Source: Bradyrhizobium quebecense (GTDB lineage: Bacteria; Pseudomonadota; Alphaproteobacteria; Rhizobiales; Xanthobacteraceae). Taken from it: a DNA stretch of 64,000 nt. Made by a program: the position numbers and the translations under genes. Below are positions 48,319-59,290 of the stretch, in pieces (position 1 is the first letter of the stretch; each line of letters starts with the position of its first letter). A model generated the notes under the pieces. The model had not been told where the DNA came from and made no database searches. It worked only from the letters and a program-made list of their open reading frames with translations. The stretch lies in the NCBI RefSeq assembly GCF_013373795.3, contig NZ_CP088022.1, positions 7,626,001 through 7,690,000 on the forward strand. The letters run 5' to 3'.

Positions 48319-49202
48319 AGGGGAGGGATAGGGAGACGACCTGTCGGCATCGAACGGCGGTGCTGTGCGCGACGAGGCATGGTGTCGCACGGTGCGGCTC
48401 CGCGCGCGTTGGCCGAGGCCGGGCGCAGCGTCTCTGACAGCGCGATCATTTCGTGCCGGCGCTGATATCATCGCCAATGGGCGCGATGCGGGTTGCGAGA
48501 ATTTCCGGCGTTGCTGCTCCGGAGAATCGCTCGGATCGCGAGCTTCAACCGCTGACGTGCACGTGCAACGCGGTGATTGCGTTACCATCGATCGCTACGG
48601 TCGGTGATCGTGTTGCCGCCGAACGCAGCCCGCGTTGCGGAACATTCGCTGCTGCCGGGCATTGCAGTCATCCAGCTTCGACGACGGGTGTTGAGCTCAA
48701 TCGCATGCAGCTCGATGCCGACCCAGTGGAGCAATCCGCGTGCAACACGATCGTGGACGACATGCCTGGCACTGCAGCGCGGCTTCAACTCGCGGCGGTC
48801 CTTCGCAACGACACATCCTCAGCGCGAAACGCATACCCGGCATTCTCCGTGCCTGCCGCGTTGCTCGGCGCGGATACACGCCAGTCGCTGGCACTCTTTG
48901 TGCATTGCAACGCCTTGCTCGCAGCGGGAAAGGCGACGAAACGTCGCCCGATCGCCGCGAAAACAACGAGAAAGCGAAAGCAAAGCGAAAGCGTTTCGCG
49001 CTGCGGTATTTGCGCCCGATGATGTGCCCGCCTTGGAATAAACCAAAAGCCATTCGACTGGCTTGGCAAGCCCGGCGATCCCCACTATTAGGTCGCCGGA
49101 CCGGGGCCGAGAGGCTATATTATTCTGATGACGGTCACCGCGGCGGAGCGCGACTAGCGATGTTCGCGCGAACAAGGATACGCGGGTTCGAGGAGGTTCT
49201 TC
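48319..49202. other. Gene-poor 0.9-kb region before pckA
   Basis: No gene is convincing here. The best plus-strand frame (48453-49022) and minus-strand frame (48697-49053) lack ribosome-binding sites and known motifs, and their composition is Arg/Ser/Ala-rich as in shadow frames. AAAGCGAAAGCAAAGCGAAA near 48971 is a short repetitive segment. The TATATTATT stretch near 49117 may be the -10 area of the pckA promoter. A small RNA is possible but not shown. Confidence 0.45.
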
Positions 49203-50819
49203 GTGCAAGAGACGGGCGTGCATAACGGTGCCTTCGGCGCCGACAAATTCGGCTTAAAAAATCTCAAAGGCGTGCATTGGAACTATGGCGCGCCGCAGCT
49301 CTACGAGCACGCGTTGCGATCAGGCGAAGCGGTGCTCTCGGCCGATGGCGCGCTTTGCGCGGATACCGGCGTGTTCACCGGCCGCAGCCCGAAGGACAAG
49401 TTCACGGTCCGCGATGATCTCACCGACAAGAGCATGTGGTGGGCTGGCAACCAGTCGATCACCTCGGAGCAGTTCGCGACGCTGCATGCCGACTTCCTCA
49501 AGCATGCCGAAGGCATGACGCTGTTCGCGCAGGATCTCTACGGCGGCGCCGATCCGAAGCATCGCATCAAGACACGCGTCTTCACCGAGCTTGCCTGGCA
49601 CTCGCTGTTCATCCGCACGCTGCTCATTCGTCCCGAGACGTCGGAGCTCGCGAGCTTCGTGCCCGAACTCACGATCATCGATCTGCCGAGCTTCCGCGCC
49701 GATCCGAAGCGCCACGGCTGCAAGTCGGAAAACGTCGTCGCCATCGATTTCGCCCGCAAGATCGTCCTGATCGGCGGCTCGCAATATGCCGGCGAGATGA
49801 AGAAGAGCGTATTCACCACGCTGAACTATTACCTGCCCGAGAAGGGCGTGATGCCGATGCATTGCTCGGCCAATGTCGGCCCGGACGGCGACACCGCGAT
49901 CTTCTTCGGCCTGTCCGGCACCGGCAAGACCACGCTGTCGGCCGATCCCAAGCGCACGCTGATCGGCGATGACGAGCATGGCTGGAGCGACGACGGCGTC
50001 TTCAATTTCGAAGGCGGCTGCTACGCCAAGTGCATCAAGCTCTCAGGCGAAGCCGAGCCGGAAATCTATGCCGCCAGCAAGCGCTTCGGTGCGGTGCTGG
50101 AGAACGTCGTGCTCGGTGCCAATGATCGCGTGCCCGATTTCGACGACGGCTCGAAGACCGAGAACACCCGCTCGGCCTATCCGCTCGATTTCATTCCGAA
50201 CGCCTCGCGCACCGGCTGCGCGCCGCATCCGAAGAACGTGGTGATGCTCGCCGCCGACGCCTTCGGCGTGATGCCGCCGATCGCCAGGCTGACGCCGGCG
50301 CAGGCGATGTATCACTTCCTGTCCGGCTACACCGCGAAGGTTGCCGGCACCGAGCGCGGCCTCGGCAACGAGCCGCAGCCGGAGTTCTCCACCTGCTTCG
50401 GTTCGCCGTTCCTGCCGCGCGATCCGTCGGTCTACGGCAACATGCTGCGCGAGCTGATCGCCAAGCACAATGTCGATTGCTGGCTGGTCAACACCGGCTG
50501 GACCGGCGGCAAGTACGGCATCGGCCGCCGCATGCCGATCAAGGCGACCCGCGCGCTGCTCACCGCGGCGCTGAACGGTTCGCTCCGCAATGCCGACTTC
50601 CGCACCGACAAGTATTTCGGCTTCGCGGTGCCGACCTCGCTGCCTGGCGTCGAGCCGCACATCCTCGATCCGATCAAGACCTGGGCCGACAAGGCCGAGT
50701 TCGACAAGACCGCACGTGCGCTGGTCGGCATGTTCCAGAAGAACTTCGCCAAGTTCGAAGCGCAGGTCGACGCCGAAGTCCGCGCCGCCGCGCCGGAAGT
50801 GAAGCTCGCAGCCGAGTAA
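49203..50819 (+). CDS. pckA: Phosphoenolpyruvate carboxykinase (ATP)
   Basis: The 538-residue enzyme converts oxaloacetate and ATP into phosphoenolpyruvate, the first step of gluconeogenesis. [10 protein letters not shown], the P-loop [29 protein letters not shown] and the arginine-containing [13 protein letters not shown] are all intact. The start is GTG with a strong GAGGAGG site seven bases before it. It is the ATP type, not the GTP type. Nearness to chvI supports ChvGI or carbon-source control. Confidence 0.97.
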   Translation: MQETGVHNGAFGADKFGLKNLKGVHWNYGAPQLYEHALRSGEAVLSADGALCADTGVFTGRSPKDKFTVRDDLTDKSMWWAGNQSITSEQFATLHADFLKHAEGMTLFAQDLYGGADPKHRIKTRVFTELAWHSLFIRTLLIRPETSELASFVPELTIIDLPSFRADPKRHGCKSENVVAIDFARKIVLIGGSQYAGEMKKSVFTTLNYYLPEKGVMPMHCSANVGPDGDTAIFFGLSGTGKTTLSADPKRTLIGDDEHGWSDDGVFNFEGGCYAKCIKLSGEAEPEIYAASKRFGAVLENVVLGANDRVPDFDDGSKTENTRSAYPLDFIPNASRTGCAPHPKNVVMLAADAFGVMPPIARLTPAQAMYHFLSGYTAKVAGTERGLGNEPQPEFSTCFGSPFLPRDPSVYGNMLRELIAKHNVDCWLVNTGWTGGKYGIGRRMPIKATRALLTAALNGSLRNADFRTDKYFGFAVPTSLPGVEPHILDPIKTWADKAEFDKTARALVGMFQKNFAKFEAQVDAEVRAAAPEVKLAAE

Positions 50820-50842
50820 TTCGCGCAAGCGTATGCGATTTG

Positions 50843-50870
50843 AAAAGGCGGCCCTCGTGGCCGCCTTTTT
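50843..50870 (+). terminator. Intrinsic terminator of pckA
   Basis: AAAAGGCGGCC, loop CTCGT, GGCCGCCTTTTT. A perfect 11-bp stem with a five-T tail starts 24 bases after the pckA stop. This is the best intrinsic terminator in the window. Confidence 0.9.
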
Positions 50871-50917
50871 GTTGCAGTCTCGCTTCCTCTATCCGCGCGA
50901 CACTCCCTCAATCCGTC

Positions 50918-51017
50918 CCCCTGAGGAGGCCGCGAAGCGGCCGTCTCGAAGGGTCGGCGGCCACCAGCCGGGGCCGTCCATCCTTCGAGGCTCGCTCCGC
51001 TCGCACCTCAGGATGAC
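50918..51017. repeat. Inverted repeat, family C
   Basis: CCCTGAGGAGGCCGCGAAGC, GGCCGTCTCGAAGG and, mirrored, CATCCTTCGAGGCTCGC, TCGCACCTCAGGATGAC. It fills the space between the pckA terminator and the arginase stop, two convergent genes. Confidence 0.7.
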
Positions 51018-51027
51018 AGGATTGGGA

Positions 51028-52005
51028 CTACTCGCCCATCTCGGGCAGCATCGCATTGCTCGGCGTCTGCCTGTCGGTGATCTGCAGGCCGAACAGGCTG
51101 CCGATCAGTTCGACCGCGACGCGCGCGGTGCGGCCGCGCTCGTCGAGGAACGGATTGAGCTCGACGATATCGAGCGAGCGCACCAGTCCGGAATCGTGCA
51201 GCAGCTCCATAATAAGATGGGCTTCCCGATAGGTCGCGCCGCCCGGCACGGTGGTGCCGACGCCCGGCGCGACTTCCGGATCGAGGAAGTCGACGTCGAA
51301 CGAGACATGCAGCACGCCGTTCTTGGCCCTGACGCGCTCGATGACACGGCGGGTGAGCACCGCGACGCCGAACTCGTCGATCTGGCGCATGTCCGCGATC
51401 GAGACGTTGCGCTGCCGCAGCAGCTTTCGCTCCAGCGGATCGACCGAGCGCGTGCCGATCAGGTCGAGCTGATCCGGCGGGATCGAGGCGCGCGGCAATC
51501 CGCCGAGCAGATCGTCGAGCCCGGGCTCGCCGCACAGGAAGGCAGCCGACATGCCGTGCATATTGCCGGTGATGGTGGTGGCCGGCGTGTTGTAGTCGGC
51601 ATGGGCGTCGACCCACAGCGCGAACAGCGGCCGGCCCTTCTCCTGCCAGTAGCGCGTGACGCCGTTGATCGACCCCATCGACAATGAGTGATCGCCGCCC
51701 ATGAAGATCGGGATCGCGCCGGAATGCGCCAGCCAGTAGGCGCGCTCCGAGAGGGCGCGGGTCCAGGTCTTCACCTCGTCGTAGAACTTGGTATTTGCCG
51801 GCGCCGGACCGTCGGCGACCACAGCGGGGATCGCAAGGTTGCCGTGGTCGTCAACCCGGAAGTCGAGCTGCTCGAGCAGGCGCGCGATGCCCGCGGTGCG
51901 CAGCGCGTCCGGGCCCATCAGCGGGCCGGGCTGCGACGCGCCGATCTCGATGGGAACGCCGAGCAGGGCGATGCGCGAGGGTCTGGAGTTGTCGGCTTCG
52001 GACAT
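51028..52005 (-). CDS. rocF: Arginase
   Basis: The 325-residue enzyme hydrolyses arginine to ornithine and urea. The binuclear manganese site is complete: GGDHSLS, DAHADYN (with DAHADYNTP), and SFDVDFLDP. PGGATYREAHLIMELL and ELNPFLDE complete the family pattern. ATG 52005 is the start of the conserved region (IALLGVPIEIGASQPGP follows at about residue 12); the frame is open far upstream but includes repeat D. It supplies ornithine or nitrogen from arginine. Confidence 0.95.
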   Translation of the reverse strand: MSEADNSRPSRIALLGVPIEIGASQPGPLMGPDALRTAGIARLLEQLDFRVDDHGNLAIPAVVADGPAPANTKFYDEVKTWTRALSERAYWLAHSGAIPIFMGGDHSLSMGSINGVTRYWQEKGRPLFALWVDAHADYNTPATTITGNMHGMSAAFLCGEPGLDDLLGGLPRASIPPDQLDLIGTRSVDPLERKLLRQRNVSIADMRQIDEFGVAVLTRRVIERVRAKNGVLHVSFDVDFLDPEVAPGVGTTVPGGATYREAHLIMELLHDSGLVRSLDIVELNPFLDERGRTARVAVELIGSLFGLQITDRQTPSNAMLPEMGE

Positions 52006-52120
52006 GCGGCAGGGCTCCCAAAGGCGTGGAACAGAAGCGACGCGCCACTGTTCCCTCAACCCTTGAAATAGGCAACCCGGTCCAATCCGGCCATGTGGAT
52101 AGTTGAGTTGTGCGTCCAGA

Positions 52121-52174
52121 TTTGACGCGTTTTCTTCACCGCGAACCGGTGCCCACTTCGCTCGAAAACGCGCT
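52121..52174 (-). repeat. Dispersed repeat D, second copy (inverted)
   Basis: Read on the minus strand: AGCGCGTTTTCGAGCGAAG, TGGGCACCGGTTCGCGGTG, AAGAAAACGCGTCAAA. It matches 16269-16321 nearly base for base but lacks the hairpin end. It covers the 3' end of the thioesterase gap between arginase and the thioesterase gene. Confidence 0.7.
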
Positions 52175-52991
52175 AGGCCTTGAAATAGGCGATCTGCGTC
52201 GTGGTGGCGAGCAGGCGGCCGGATGGCGACCACAATTCGCCGTGCTGGTCGCCATAGCTCTTGTGGAAGATCTTGGCGTCGGCGGTGGCGAGCACGCGGG
52301 TGGTATCCTCCGCATCCATGTCGGCTGCATCGACGTGGAAATAGGTCGTCAACGACACCGTGCCGAACGGCACCAGTTCGTGCCGCGCGTGGAACACGCG
52401 GCCGAAGAACGCGTCCGACATCGACATCAGCGACAGCGCATCGAGCTTGCGCGGCACGCGGTCGGCGATCCAGAGTTTTGAATAGGGGCTCGACGGCTGC
52501 TTCGCGGCGCCGCCGCCGAGTTTCGGTTCGCCCTCGGCAAATCGGAAATCATACTGGTTGGCCCAGGTCATCGCGAGCTTCGGATAGGGCCGGAGTTCTT
52601 CGAACGGCACCGCGCCGGGAAACTCGGCGGGCTGATGCGACCACGACGGTCGGCGCTCGGCAAACACCGCGGTCGCCAAGGTCGTGACCTCGCCGCCGCC
52701 TTGCGTCATCTCGACCGACCAGTGCTGGCTCGAGCGATTGCTCCGCACCAGGCGGACGTCGAGATCGAACATGCCCTCGGCGACCGGCGCGCAGTAATTG
52801 ACGGTCAGCGCCAGCGGATCGCCCGCGCGCTGCGGGTGCTGCATCAGGGCGCGCAGGATCGTCGCGGCGGTGCAGCCGCCGAACGGGCCGACGAACGCCC
52901 AGTAATCCGGGCTGGTTCGTCCCTGCCAGCGGCTGTCGCCGGCGGTGACGGCGGTAGCTTCGTCGAACAAATGCGGGGTCTTGGTGAGCAT
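52173..52991 (-). CDS. Acyl-CoA thioesterase family protein (TesB-like)
   Basis: The 272-residue protein has two hotdog-fold halves, as in TesB/4HBT_3 proteins: SPDYWAFVGPFGGCTAATILRAL, then LTVNYCAPVAEGMFDLDV, and in the second half FGRVFHARHELVPFGTVSLTTYFHVDA. Such enzymes hydrolyse acyl-CoA esters. ATG 52991 gives MLTKTPHLF. The frame extends 14 codons upstream (MDCFASLAMTEPKN), but those codons are part of repeat B and should not be counted. The substrate chain length is unknown. Confidence 0.85.
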   Translation of the reverse strand: MLTKTPHLFDEATAVTAGDSRWQGRTSPDYWAFVGPFGGCTAATILRALMQHPQRAGDPLALTVNYCAPVAEGMFDLDVRLVRSNRSSQHWSVEMTQGGGEVTTLATAVFAERRPSWSHQPAEFPGAVPFEELRPYPKLAMTWANQYDFRFAEGEPKLGGGAAKQPSSPYSKLWIADRVPRKLDALSLMSMSDAFFGRVFHARHELVPFGTVSLTTYFHVDAADMDAEDTTRVLATADAKIFHKSYGDQHGELWSPSGRLLATTTQIAYFKA

Positions 52992-53004
52992 ATTCTTCGG
53001 TTCC

Positions 53005-53083
53005 GTCATTGCGAGCGAAGCGAAGCAATCCAAAGCCGCAAAGCAAGTCTGGATTGCTTCGTCGCTTTGCTCCTCGCAATGAC
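53005..53083. repeat. Repeat B, inverted copy
   Basis: GTCATTGCGAGCGAAGCGAAGCAATCC and the mirrored GGATTGCTTCGTCGCTTTG, CTCCTCGCAATGAC. It lies between the thioesterase start and the glgP stop, so it could separate glgP transcription from the thioesterase gene. Confidence 0.75.
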
Positions 53084-53167
53084 GCCCTTATCCGGACAAG
53101 CAATATCCCGGCAAGGAGGCGGAATTCAATGACGTCGGACGTCATCGATTTCCACGTCCCGGGACTG

Positions 53168-55714
<2,547 letters not shown>

Positions 55715-55923
55715 GATGCGATCATATTGTCCGGATCATGCCCCAAGTCGATGATACGCGCGTTGCATGGCAATCGAAACCGCCCGAAGCGTTGCCGTGC
55801 CTGGCGCTGCCGACATTTTATGCAAGGACCGGGCCGATTCAGATGCCTTCGGAACCGTCGTAGCCGGTGCTACGATCGGCCGTGAAGGCCGGGATTTTGC
55901 GGCAATTTGGCGGAGGATGCGTG

Positions 55924-56157
55924 ATGAGACTCTTGATCGAGATCGCGGCCACGGCGTTGCTCATGGTGTGCATCACGGCGACCAGCGCAGCCTATGCGGC
56001 GGGCAAGCCTGGCCGCAGCGCCGACGGCCTGAGCTGCAGCTTCAGCGTGGCGCAGAATGCCTCGCCGGCCGCGCGCTGCGCCGCCATCAAGCGGCAATGC
56101 GGCGGCAAGTTTGACGCGAATGCTTGCGGTGACAAGCTGCTGTCCGCAGCGAATTAG
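55924..56157 (+). CDS. Small secreted cysteine-containing protein
   Basis: The 77-residue protein has a signal peptide (IEIAATALLMVCITATSAAYA). The mature 50 residues contain four cysteines (LSCSFSV, ARCAAIKRQCGG, NACGDK), probably two disulfides. A GGAGG site seven bases upstream fixes the ATG, and a GTG one codon earlier is less likely. No family recognised. Confidence 0.7.
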   Translation: MRLLIEIAATALLMVCITATSAAYAAGKPGRSADGLSCSFSVAQNASPAARCAAIKRQCGGKFDANACGDKLLSAAN

Positions 56158-56310
56158 GTCGCCGCACAACGCGCCTTCACGCGCAATCGGAAACACCGTG
56201 GTGATACGGATTTCCAAGGCTTAACGAGTTCTTTACAAACACAGCTGTCGCTCGTGGGGCGGGCACATTTTTCCAGCTCCGACGCATTTCATTCCGAAGC
56301 AATTTTTCAA

Positions 56311-56337
56311 CGGGCCGCTGACTTAGTCAGCGGCCCG
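56311..56337. terminator. Perfect 12-bp hairpin, possible terminator
   Basis: CGGGCCGCTGAC, loop TTA, GTCAGCGGCCCG. It lies 150 bases after the small secreted gene. The flanks are T-rich on the left (AATTTTTC) and AATTGCTTT on the right, so no ideal T-run follows on either strand. It might also end a small RNA from 56160 on. Confidence 0.5.
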
Positions 56338-56405
56338 AATTGCTTTGTGGGCTGTGCGAACATGGCGACCGCTTTTCCTATGCGGCAAAGGCAGTCACCG
56401 CGATT

Positions 56406-56440
56406 CGTCGCCCCGGCGAAGGCCGGGGCCCATAACCACA
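56406..56440 (+). repeat. REP-like arm, left of the GIY-YIG gene
   Basis: CGTCGCCCCGGCGAAGG, CCGGGGCCCATAACCACA. It ends four bases before the nuclease stop codon and is the inverse of 56771-56804. The same arm type forms the pair at 10445-10558. Confidence 0.85.
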
Positions 56441-56444
56441 GCCG

Positions 56445-56735
56445 TCAGAGAAGGTGGGACAGGTCGCTCCATTCCGGATTGTCTTGCTCGATCAGGCGCA
56501 CCTTCCAGTCGCGGCGCCATTCCTTCAGCGCTTTTTCCCGTGCGATCGCCTCTTGTGGTGAAGCGTAGACCTCCATGTAAACCAGTCGCGTGACGCCGTA
56601 TTTCTTGACGAATTGTGAGCCGCGTCCAGCGCGATGAAGCGTAAGCCGAGTGCAAAGATTGTTGCTGACGCCGATGTAGAGCGTTCCATGGCGGCGGCTC
56701 GCGAGAATGTAGACGTAATAGACTGCCGCATTCAT
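56445..56735 (-). CDS. GIY-YIG nuclease family protein (repeat-enclosed)
   Basis: The 96-residue protein is a stand-alone GIY-YIG domain: YVYILASRRHGTLYIGVSNNL holds the two short motifs, here as YVY and YIG; LTLHRAGRGSQFVKKYG, VYMEVYASPQEAIAREKALKEW with the conserved Arg and Glu, and LIEQDNPEW complete it. Proteins of this size (UPF0213/YhbQ-like) are thought to cut DNA. The gene is enclosed by inverted REP-like arms at 56406 and 56771, which leave little more than the gene itself inside. This suggests that gene and repeats travel as one unit. Confidence 0.88.
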   Translation of the reverse strand: MNAAVYYVYILASRRHGTLYIGVSNNLCTRLTLHRAGRGSQFVKKYGVTRLVYMEVYASPQEAIAREKALKEWRRDWKVRLIEQDNPEWSDLSHLL

Positions 56736-56770
56736 TTCGGGGCACCGATCACGTGAGCTGTCCGATCGCG

Positions 56771-56804
56771 GTGGTTATGGGCCCCGGCCTTCGCCGGGGC
56801 GACG
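56771..56804 (-). repeat. REP-like arm, right of the GIY-YIG gene
   Basis: GTGGTTATGGGCCCCGG, CCTTCGCCGGGGCGACG, the exact inverse of the left arm. It lies 36 bases upstream of the nuclease start, so it may also influence its promoter. Confidence 0.85.
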
Positions 56805-57184
56805 CTCATCGATGATACTAGAACGAATTAAGAACACTTTAGCAAGTCTTTGATATATCATTGTGATTCGGCGCCTGCGCCGACACAATATCTATGGTCT
56901 CTCAGTCTCCGCGAGGGCTACATGTCCGCTCAAAAATAGAAGTTGTGCCCATTTCATAAGGGTTTTTGTAATTTCGGATTTCATGCCCTACGTCTTTCCC
57001 CACGTCCGTCGGTCCACCAGCCATCGGGAAGCGTCTGAAAATATCGCGGCTAAGGGTCATTGACGGGCGAGAGGGCGAGGCGTAGCTCGCGGGACAGCAC
57101 TCGCCCGGCCGCTCAGTCGGACGAACCTACCAGATGATAGCGCGCTACCGATCAACCGCCACGGGGGTGGAAGGTCGCCGCCCC
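56805..57184. other. Left boundary region of the phage-like module
   Basis: About 380 bases of visibly less GC-rich sequence, with TTTGATATATCATTGTGATTC near 56853. A nested hairpin lies at 57065-57106. No gene or complete tRNA was seen. The change in composition here suggests the left end of the inserted element, but no attachment-site repeat can be tested because the right end is outside the window. Confidence 0.45.
57065..57106. other. Nested hairpin upstream of the excisionase-like gene
   Basis: GGGCGAG (57065) pairs with CTCGCCC (57100-57106), and inside GCGAG (57075) pairs with CTCGC (57086). GTAGCTCGCGGGACAGCAC looks like a tRNA D-arm, but no matching anticodon and T arms follow. It may be a regulatory RNA, an operator or a remnant of a tRNA. 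Confidence 0.35.
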
Positions 57185-57370
57185 ATGTCTAAGCTCTCTC
57201 TTGCCGTTTCTCGTGACGAAGCTGCCTACGCGCTGAGCGTTGATATCCAGACCGTTGATCGCCTGATCAAGGCAAAGAAGCTCCGAGCCTCGAAGCTTGG
57301 TCGGCGCGTTGTCGTTCGCCTCGCCGATATTGAACGGATGCTCGATGCGAACGCGGTCAACCCCTCTTAG
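57185..57370 (+). CDS. Excisionase-like HTH protein
   Basis: The 61-residue protein fits the MerR-type/excisionase HTH family: LAVSRDEAAYALSVDIQTVDRLIKAKKLRASKLGRRVVVRLADIERML. The YALSVDIQTVDRLI helices bind DNA and the KLGRRVVV beta wing follows. Such proteins control excision or act as small repressors in phages and integrative elements. ATG 57185 is chosen; an in-frame ATG at 57134 would add an unlikely basic leader. Confidence 0.75.
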   Translation: MSKLSLAVSRDEAAYALSVDIQTVDRLIKAKKLRASKLGRRVVVRLADIERMLDANAVNPS

Positions 57371-57779
57371 GCCGGAAGCTACTCGGCCCGAAAGATTCAC
57401 GAGTGGTTGTCCGCGCGGTCTCGCTCGCGCTCAAGAGCTACTTCCGATGAGCCGCGCACACTGCAAATGATCCGGAAGAGGCTCGGTCAACCGGGCCTTT
57501 TCGTTTCGGGTCACGTGATCTATACGCCCCGGCGCAATTGCTAGTTGTTCCCCACATTTTCTTCGACTACCCTGTAGTCACGATCGAACATAGGCCCGAG
57601 GGTCGGCGGTGATGACGCCCCGATCTGTAAATATCTTCGATCCCGGCGCGCGGTGTTTCACATGCCCGCCCGTCCGCGACCCGCATGGCGGTTTTCGAAA
57701 ATCTCCGTAGTAGGACAACGTCGGCGCTGCTCTTCCAAGAGCGCGCCGACCGTTCTCCGCCGATCTCGCGGGAGTTCGC
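57371..57779. other. Regulatory gap between the two HTH genes
   Basis: The 409-base gap contains the terminator at 57480 and then a less GC-rich stretch (TAGTTGTTCCCCACATTTTCTTC) that may be a promoter for the long downstream gene series: TTGTTC and TACCCT are spaced by 17 bases, a weak match. No credible gene was seen. Confidence 0.4.
57480..57506 (+). terminator. Intrinsic terminator after the excisionase-like gene
   Basis: GGCTCGG, loop TCAA, CCGGGCC, then TTTTCGTTT. A 7-bp stem with one G-T pair and a T-rich tail. It would separate the excisionase-like transcript from the next one. Confidence 0.65.
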
Positions 57780-58010
57780 ATGCGTCGTCACGTCGCTCCA
57801 GTTCTCAAGCTCGCGCTGAGCCCCACGCAAATCGTCACAGCCTGCGGCGTGAGCCCGGCCGCTGTGCGTGAGGGCATCGCGAGCGGTGCGCTCATCGTGC
57901 ACGACGTTCGCGGGAAACGCCGCGTCTGGATTGGCGGCCCCGGCGGCGTCGAGCAGTGGTTTAAATCTTTCCCCTTAGCAAAACAGAAAGTCTCGTCCCA
58001 TGCCGTTTGA
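57780..58010 (+). CDS. Small HTH DNA-binding protein, phage type
   Basis: The 76-residue protein contains LSPTQIVTACGVSPAAVREGIASGALIVHDVRGKRRVWI, a helix-turn-helix plus wing similar in layout to the protein at 57185. GGGAG precedes the ATG. Its end overlaps the next gene by 11 bases, so it leads a long operon-like series. The function is probably regulatory; the family is not certain. Confidence 0.65.
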   Translation: MRRHVAPVLKLALSPTQIVTACGVSPAAVREGIASGALIVHDVRGKRRVWIGGPGGVEQWFKSFPLAKQKVSSHAV

Positions 58011-58599
58011 GTATCTCGACATCCCGAGGCTCGCGACCAACGCGGCCAGAGCCTATGTGCCGCGTCTGCAAGACAGCGCGATTGCGGAATTCAGCCAGCG
58101 TATTTCCGAGGAGGTCGCACGGGGCCTCTGGATACAGGATGGTCCCAACGCGATCGGTCCCGAAGGCCGCAACATCGAAGAGTACGTAGAGCATCTTGTA
58201 AGCACTAGACCGCACTGGCTTGTGCCGGCAGTCGAGACCAGCGAGGACGTTGATAATGTCTGGACCAGCGGCTCTTTGACGAAGCAGGGCGAGCGCTTCC
58301 GCGAGTTGCGGCGCTTCCTCGGCAACGACAAGGCCGCCAATGCCGCGCTTGCCGAGGAGGCCGCGTTGTACGGCACTACGCCCGGATCAACGAAGCCCGG
58401 CGTCAAGCCCGGTCCCGTAGATGAGAAGGCGAAAGCCAAAGCCGATCAAGCCAACAATGCGTACTCGCCAGCGTTCAAGGGCGACCGCTCCGCAAAGATC
58501 GCCTCCATGATCAAGGGAATGGGCGCGAAGACCGTTGCCGAGATCGCGGCGGCTGCCGGCTGTCGGATCGATGGTTCACCACTTCGGAAAGGAAAATAA
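58000..58599 (+). CDS. Phage-module protein of unknown function
   Basis: The 199-residue protein has a helical N-terminal half (ARAYVPRLQDSAIAEFSQRISEEVARGLWI) and a linker TTPGSTKPGVKPGPVDEKAKAK. A C-terminal segment IASMIKGMGAKTVAEIAAAAGCRIDG resembles an HTH. No family recognised. It overlaps the preceding gene and is followed after three bases by the next one. Confidence 0.65.
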   Translation: MPFEYLDIPRLATNAARAYVPRLQDSAIAEFSQRISEEVARGLWIQDGPNAIGPEGRNIEEYVEHLVSTRPHWLVPAVETSEDVDNVWTSGSLTKQGERFRELRRFLGNDKAANAALAEEAALYGTTPGSTKPGVKPGPVDEKAKAKADQANNAYSPAFKGDRSAKIASMIKGMGAKTVAEIAAAAGCRIDGSPLRKGK

Positions 58600-58602
58600 C
58601 AA

Positions 58603-59076
58603 ATGGCTCCCAATCCCCACCGAACCCGCACGCCAACCGGTAACATCTTTCAGCATGGACAACTCAACGTGATGGGCGACGGCTCCGGATATCGTCAAAC
58701 CAACATGCCCGACATTGCGCGAGCCGACGGCAAGCCGAAGAACATGGCTGCATCTCCGATCAAGCCGGGCATGAAGCGCCAGACGCAAGGCGCGCTGCAT
58801 CCTCATCTGCACGGCCAGATGATCGACGACGAGACGGACGTGAAGCTGCATCTCAACGGTCGCAGCGTCAACGTCCACGATGGCATGGGAACGCATCGCG
58901 CAACCGCACATGAGCGCGGCATCGTTGCTCATGTCGAGGATGGCAGTCGTCATCTCCGCGCCGCAGGCGTGCTCGGGCGACAGGATCGTGTCGGCGAATT
59001 TGACACGAGCTTCGTTCAGAAGACGGTCGGCAAGGCGGCTTCGCTGCCCGCGTCGAAAGCTCGTCGAGATCGGTGA
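58603..59076 (+). CDS. Phage-module protein of unknown function
   Basis: The 157-residue protein is basic and rich in His, Gly and Asn (GALHPHLHGQMIDDETDVKLHLNGRSVNVHDGMGTHRATAHERG). KLHLNGRSVNVHDG looks like a beta hairpin. AAGGAAAATAACAA precedes the ATG. No known domain. It sits directly before the three cold-shock-like genes. Confidence 0.6.
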   Translation: MAPNPHRTRTPTGNIFQHGQLNVMGDGSGYRQTNMPDIARADGKPKNMAASPIKPGMKRQTQGALHPHLHGQMIDDETDVKLHLNGRSVNVHDGMGTHRATAHERGIVAHVEDGSRHLRAAGVLGRQDRVGEFDTSFVQKTVGKAASLPASKARRDR

Positions 59077-59080
59077 CGAC

Positions 59081-59290
59081 ATGACGCGCGGCATCATTAA
59101 TCGGTGGCAAGGCCACCATGGCTTCATTGAGCCCACATCCGGCTCAGAGCCGACGTGCTTCGTTCACGCGGATGATTTACCGCCTGAATTTCGTAGGGGA
59201 CGCGCGCGACCCATTGGGCGTGAAGTCGAGTACGAACGGATCGTAACTTCGCAAGGGACACGAGCGTCCAACATCCGGGTTACCCGATGA
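59081..59290 (+). CDS. Cold-shock-domain-like protein 1
   Basis: The 69-residue protein matches the cold-shock OB fold in outline: RGIINRWQGHHGFIEP in place of GxVKWFNxxKGFGFI, then CFVHADDLP, IGREVEYE and RASNIRV. The RNP1-like aromatic residues are partly kept (W, F), so weak RNA or single-strand DNA binding is possible. Its stop overlaps the start of the next gene (ATGA). Confidence 0.7.
   Translation: MTRGIINRWQGHHGFIEPTSGSEPTCFVHADDLPPEFRRGRARPIGREVEYERIVTSQGTRASNIRVTR

Noticed and set aside
48453..49022. Possible gene in the pckA upstream gap
   Set aside because: No ribosome-binding site, no family pattern and low-complexity Arg/Ser/Ala composition.
57065..57140. A tRNA gene at the left end of the phage-like module
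   Set aside because: Only a D-arm-like segment is present; no anticodon stem, TTCGANNC loop or acceptor pairing could be formed.
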